Positions 6,476-6,821 of a stretch of DNA of 6,821 bases are shown here, in pieces. The stretch lies in the NCBI GenBank assembly GCA_021107695.1, contig JAIOSI010000015.1, forward strand, positions 1-6,821. The letters run 5' to 3'. The first letter of the stretch is position 1; every line of letters begins with the position of its first letter. The notes under the pieces were generated by a model. The model saw nothing but the letters and a program-made list of their open reading frames with translations, was not told the DNA's origin and searched no databases. The translations under genes were made by a program, and so were the position numbers. Source of the DNA: a bacterium. Lineage in GTDB: Bacteria > RBG-13-66-14.

Positions 6476-6503
6476 ATTATAGCAGACGATTTGTCTGTGT
6501 CAA
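6476..6503 (-). promoter_or_regulatory. Perfect-consensus sigma70-type promoter reading toward the cyclase
   Basis: On the minus strand TTGACA (6503-6498) and TATAAT (6481-6476) are separated by 16 bases. Both hexamers match the consensus in all six positions. The expected transcription start is near 6469, about ten bases before the strong Shine-Dalgarno at 6459-6453. The transcript would cross the broken small ORF and reach the cyclase after a leader of about 310 bases. I see no better promoter closer to the cyclase start. The -35 box and the spacer are covered by the inverted repeat at 6486-6508, so such a strong promoter is probably held in check by a repressor. Confidence 0.72.
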
Positions 6504-6508
6504 ATCGT
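6486..6508. promoter_or_regulatory. 23-bp operator-like palindrome over the -35 box
   Basis: ACGATTTG (6486-6493) and CAAATCGT (6501-6508) are perfect inverted repeats around a 7-base centre. The right arm overlaps the -35 hexamer of the minus-strand promoter and the left arm fills its spacer. A dimeric DNA-binding protein here would block RNA polymerase. It is also 25 bases upstream of the -35 box of the divergent plus-strand promoter, so one regulator could affect both genes. The motif does not match the CRP (TGTGA-N6-TCACA) or FNR patterns. The binding protein is unknown. Confidence 0.55.
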
Positions 6509-6532
6509 ACATATCCTTGATGATAATAAGCC

Positions 6533-6561
6533 TTTACAACCTCTCAAAATCTGAGTACACT
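6533..6561 (+). promoter_or_regulatory. Candidate promoter of the divergent exported-protein gene
   Basis: TTTACA (6533-6538, five of six consensus bases) and TACACT (6556-6561, four of six) are separated by exactly 17 bases on the plus strand. The expected start near 6568 would leave a leader of about 60 bases before the ATG at 6631. It is weaker than the divergent minus-strand promoter. Assigned on spacing and fit alone. Confidence 0.45.
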
Positions 6562-6630
6562 GTCTATGCTGGATTCGACTGATTGATTCCGCGAAGATTT
6601 TGCTGTTACCCGCTGAACAGGGGAATACCG

Positions 6631-6821
6631 ATGAAGACACTAAAAAGCCTTGTAATCATTTTTGTTGTTCTGGTCTCAGCCTCCTTTGCATCCACTGAGT
6701 GGGTGCAGCTTGGAGCCTTTGATTCTCCTGTACCAATCGAGATGAACCTCCTGGAGAGCAGCGATGACCGCCTGCTCTTCGAGGTCATCGTACATGGTTT
6801 TGAGACTGAAGATGTCGTCGA
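6631..6821 (+). CDS. N-terminus of an exported protein, probably a gingipain-type (C25) peptidase propeptide; cut by window
   Basis: Sixty-three codons are visible, starting at ATG 6631 behind AGGGGA at 6619-6624 (six-base spacing). Residues 1-20 are a clear signal peptide: Lys2 and Lys5, a hydrophobic core LVIIFVVLV at 7-15, and a signal peptidase I site after SFA (18-20). The mature start TEWVQLG, followed by a Pro-rich turn, LLESSDDRLLFEV (40-52) and HGFETEDV (55-62), fits the pattern I associate with the N-terminal propeptide of C25 cysteine peptidases: Trp near the start, an 'L-x-S' strand, then GF-x-x-E-x-V. Those proteins are large secreted or cell-surface peptidases that mature by removal of this propeptide. 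The catalytic domain lies outside the window, so the peptidase call is an inference. Other exported beta-rich proteins remain possible. Confidence 0.6.
   Translation, partial: MKTLKSLVIIFVVLVSASFASTEWVQLGAFDSPVPIEMNLLESSDDRLLFEVIVHGFETEDVV

Overview
The window looks like chromosomal DNA of a bacterium, probably from a little-studied, mostly uncultured lineage. Two features point that way: a very long cyclase–ATPase–TPR signalling protein, and the start of a secreted protein that resembles the propeptide of gingipain-type (C25) peptidases. This assignment is inference; no rRNA or marker gene is present. Coding is uneven. The left edge is GC-rich (one 60-base line at 301 has 40 G/C), the TPR part of the large gene is much more AT-rich (24 of 60 at 3121), and two stretches hold only fragments of genes.

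Layout. (1) 1-1053, minus: glgC (ADP-glucose synthesis), cut at its 3' end by the window edge. (2) 1054-1344: glgC leader with two small inverted repeats, then an orphan plus-strand piece of a PD40/TolB-type beta-propeller repeat. (3) 1345-1626, plus: a gene with a good ribosome binding site and signal peptide. Its frame continues in clearly protein-like fashion beyond an amber codon, to a second amber at 1798 and then to TAA at 1933. (4) 1936-2334: no convincing gene, but hairpins and a long-range inverted repeat. (5) 2335-6156, minus: a 1273-residue protein with two class III cyclase domains, a STAND-like ATPase and a TPR tail, the layout of mammalian soluble adenylyl cyclase. (6) 6157-6630: a divergent regulatory region. 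(7) 6631-end, plus: N-terminus of an exported protein, probably a C25-like peptidase.

The most informative regulatory finding is on the minus strand at 6503-6476: a perfect-consensus sigma70-type promoter (TTGACA, 16 bases, TATAAT) overlapped by a perfect 8+8 inverted repeat in classical operator position. It is followed at 6450 by a strong Shine-Dalgarno and an ATG whose frame breaks after eight codons. Protein-like fragments in other frames then run to 6213, only 56 bases before the cyclase start. The cyclase is therefore probably transcribed from this promoter through a roughly 300-base leader that is either the wreck of a small gene or a structured/uORF leader.

How the genes relate: glgC is metabolic and the cyclase is a cytosolic signal integrator. 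The divergent exported protein shares a control region with the cyclase, but nothing in the sequence ties them to one pathway. No CRISPR array, tRNA, rRNA or intact mobile element was seen.
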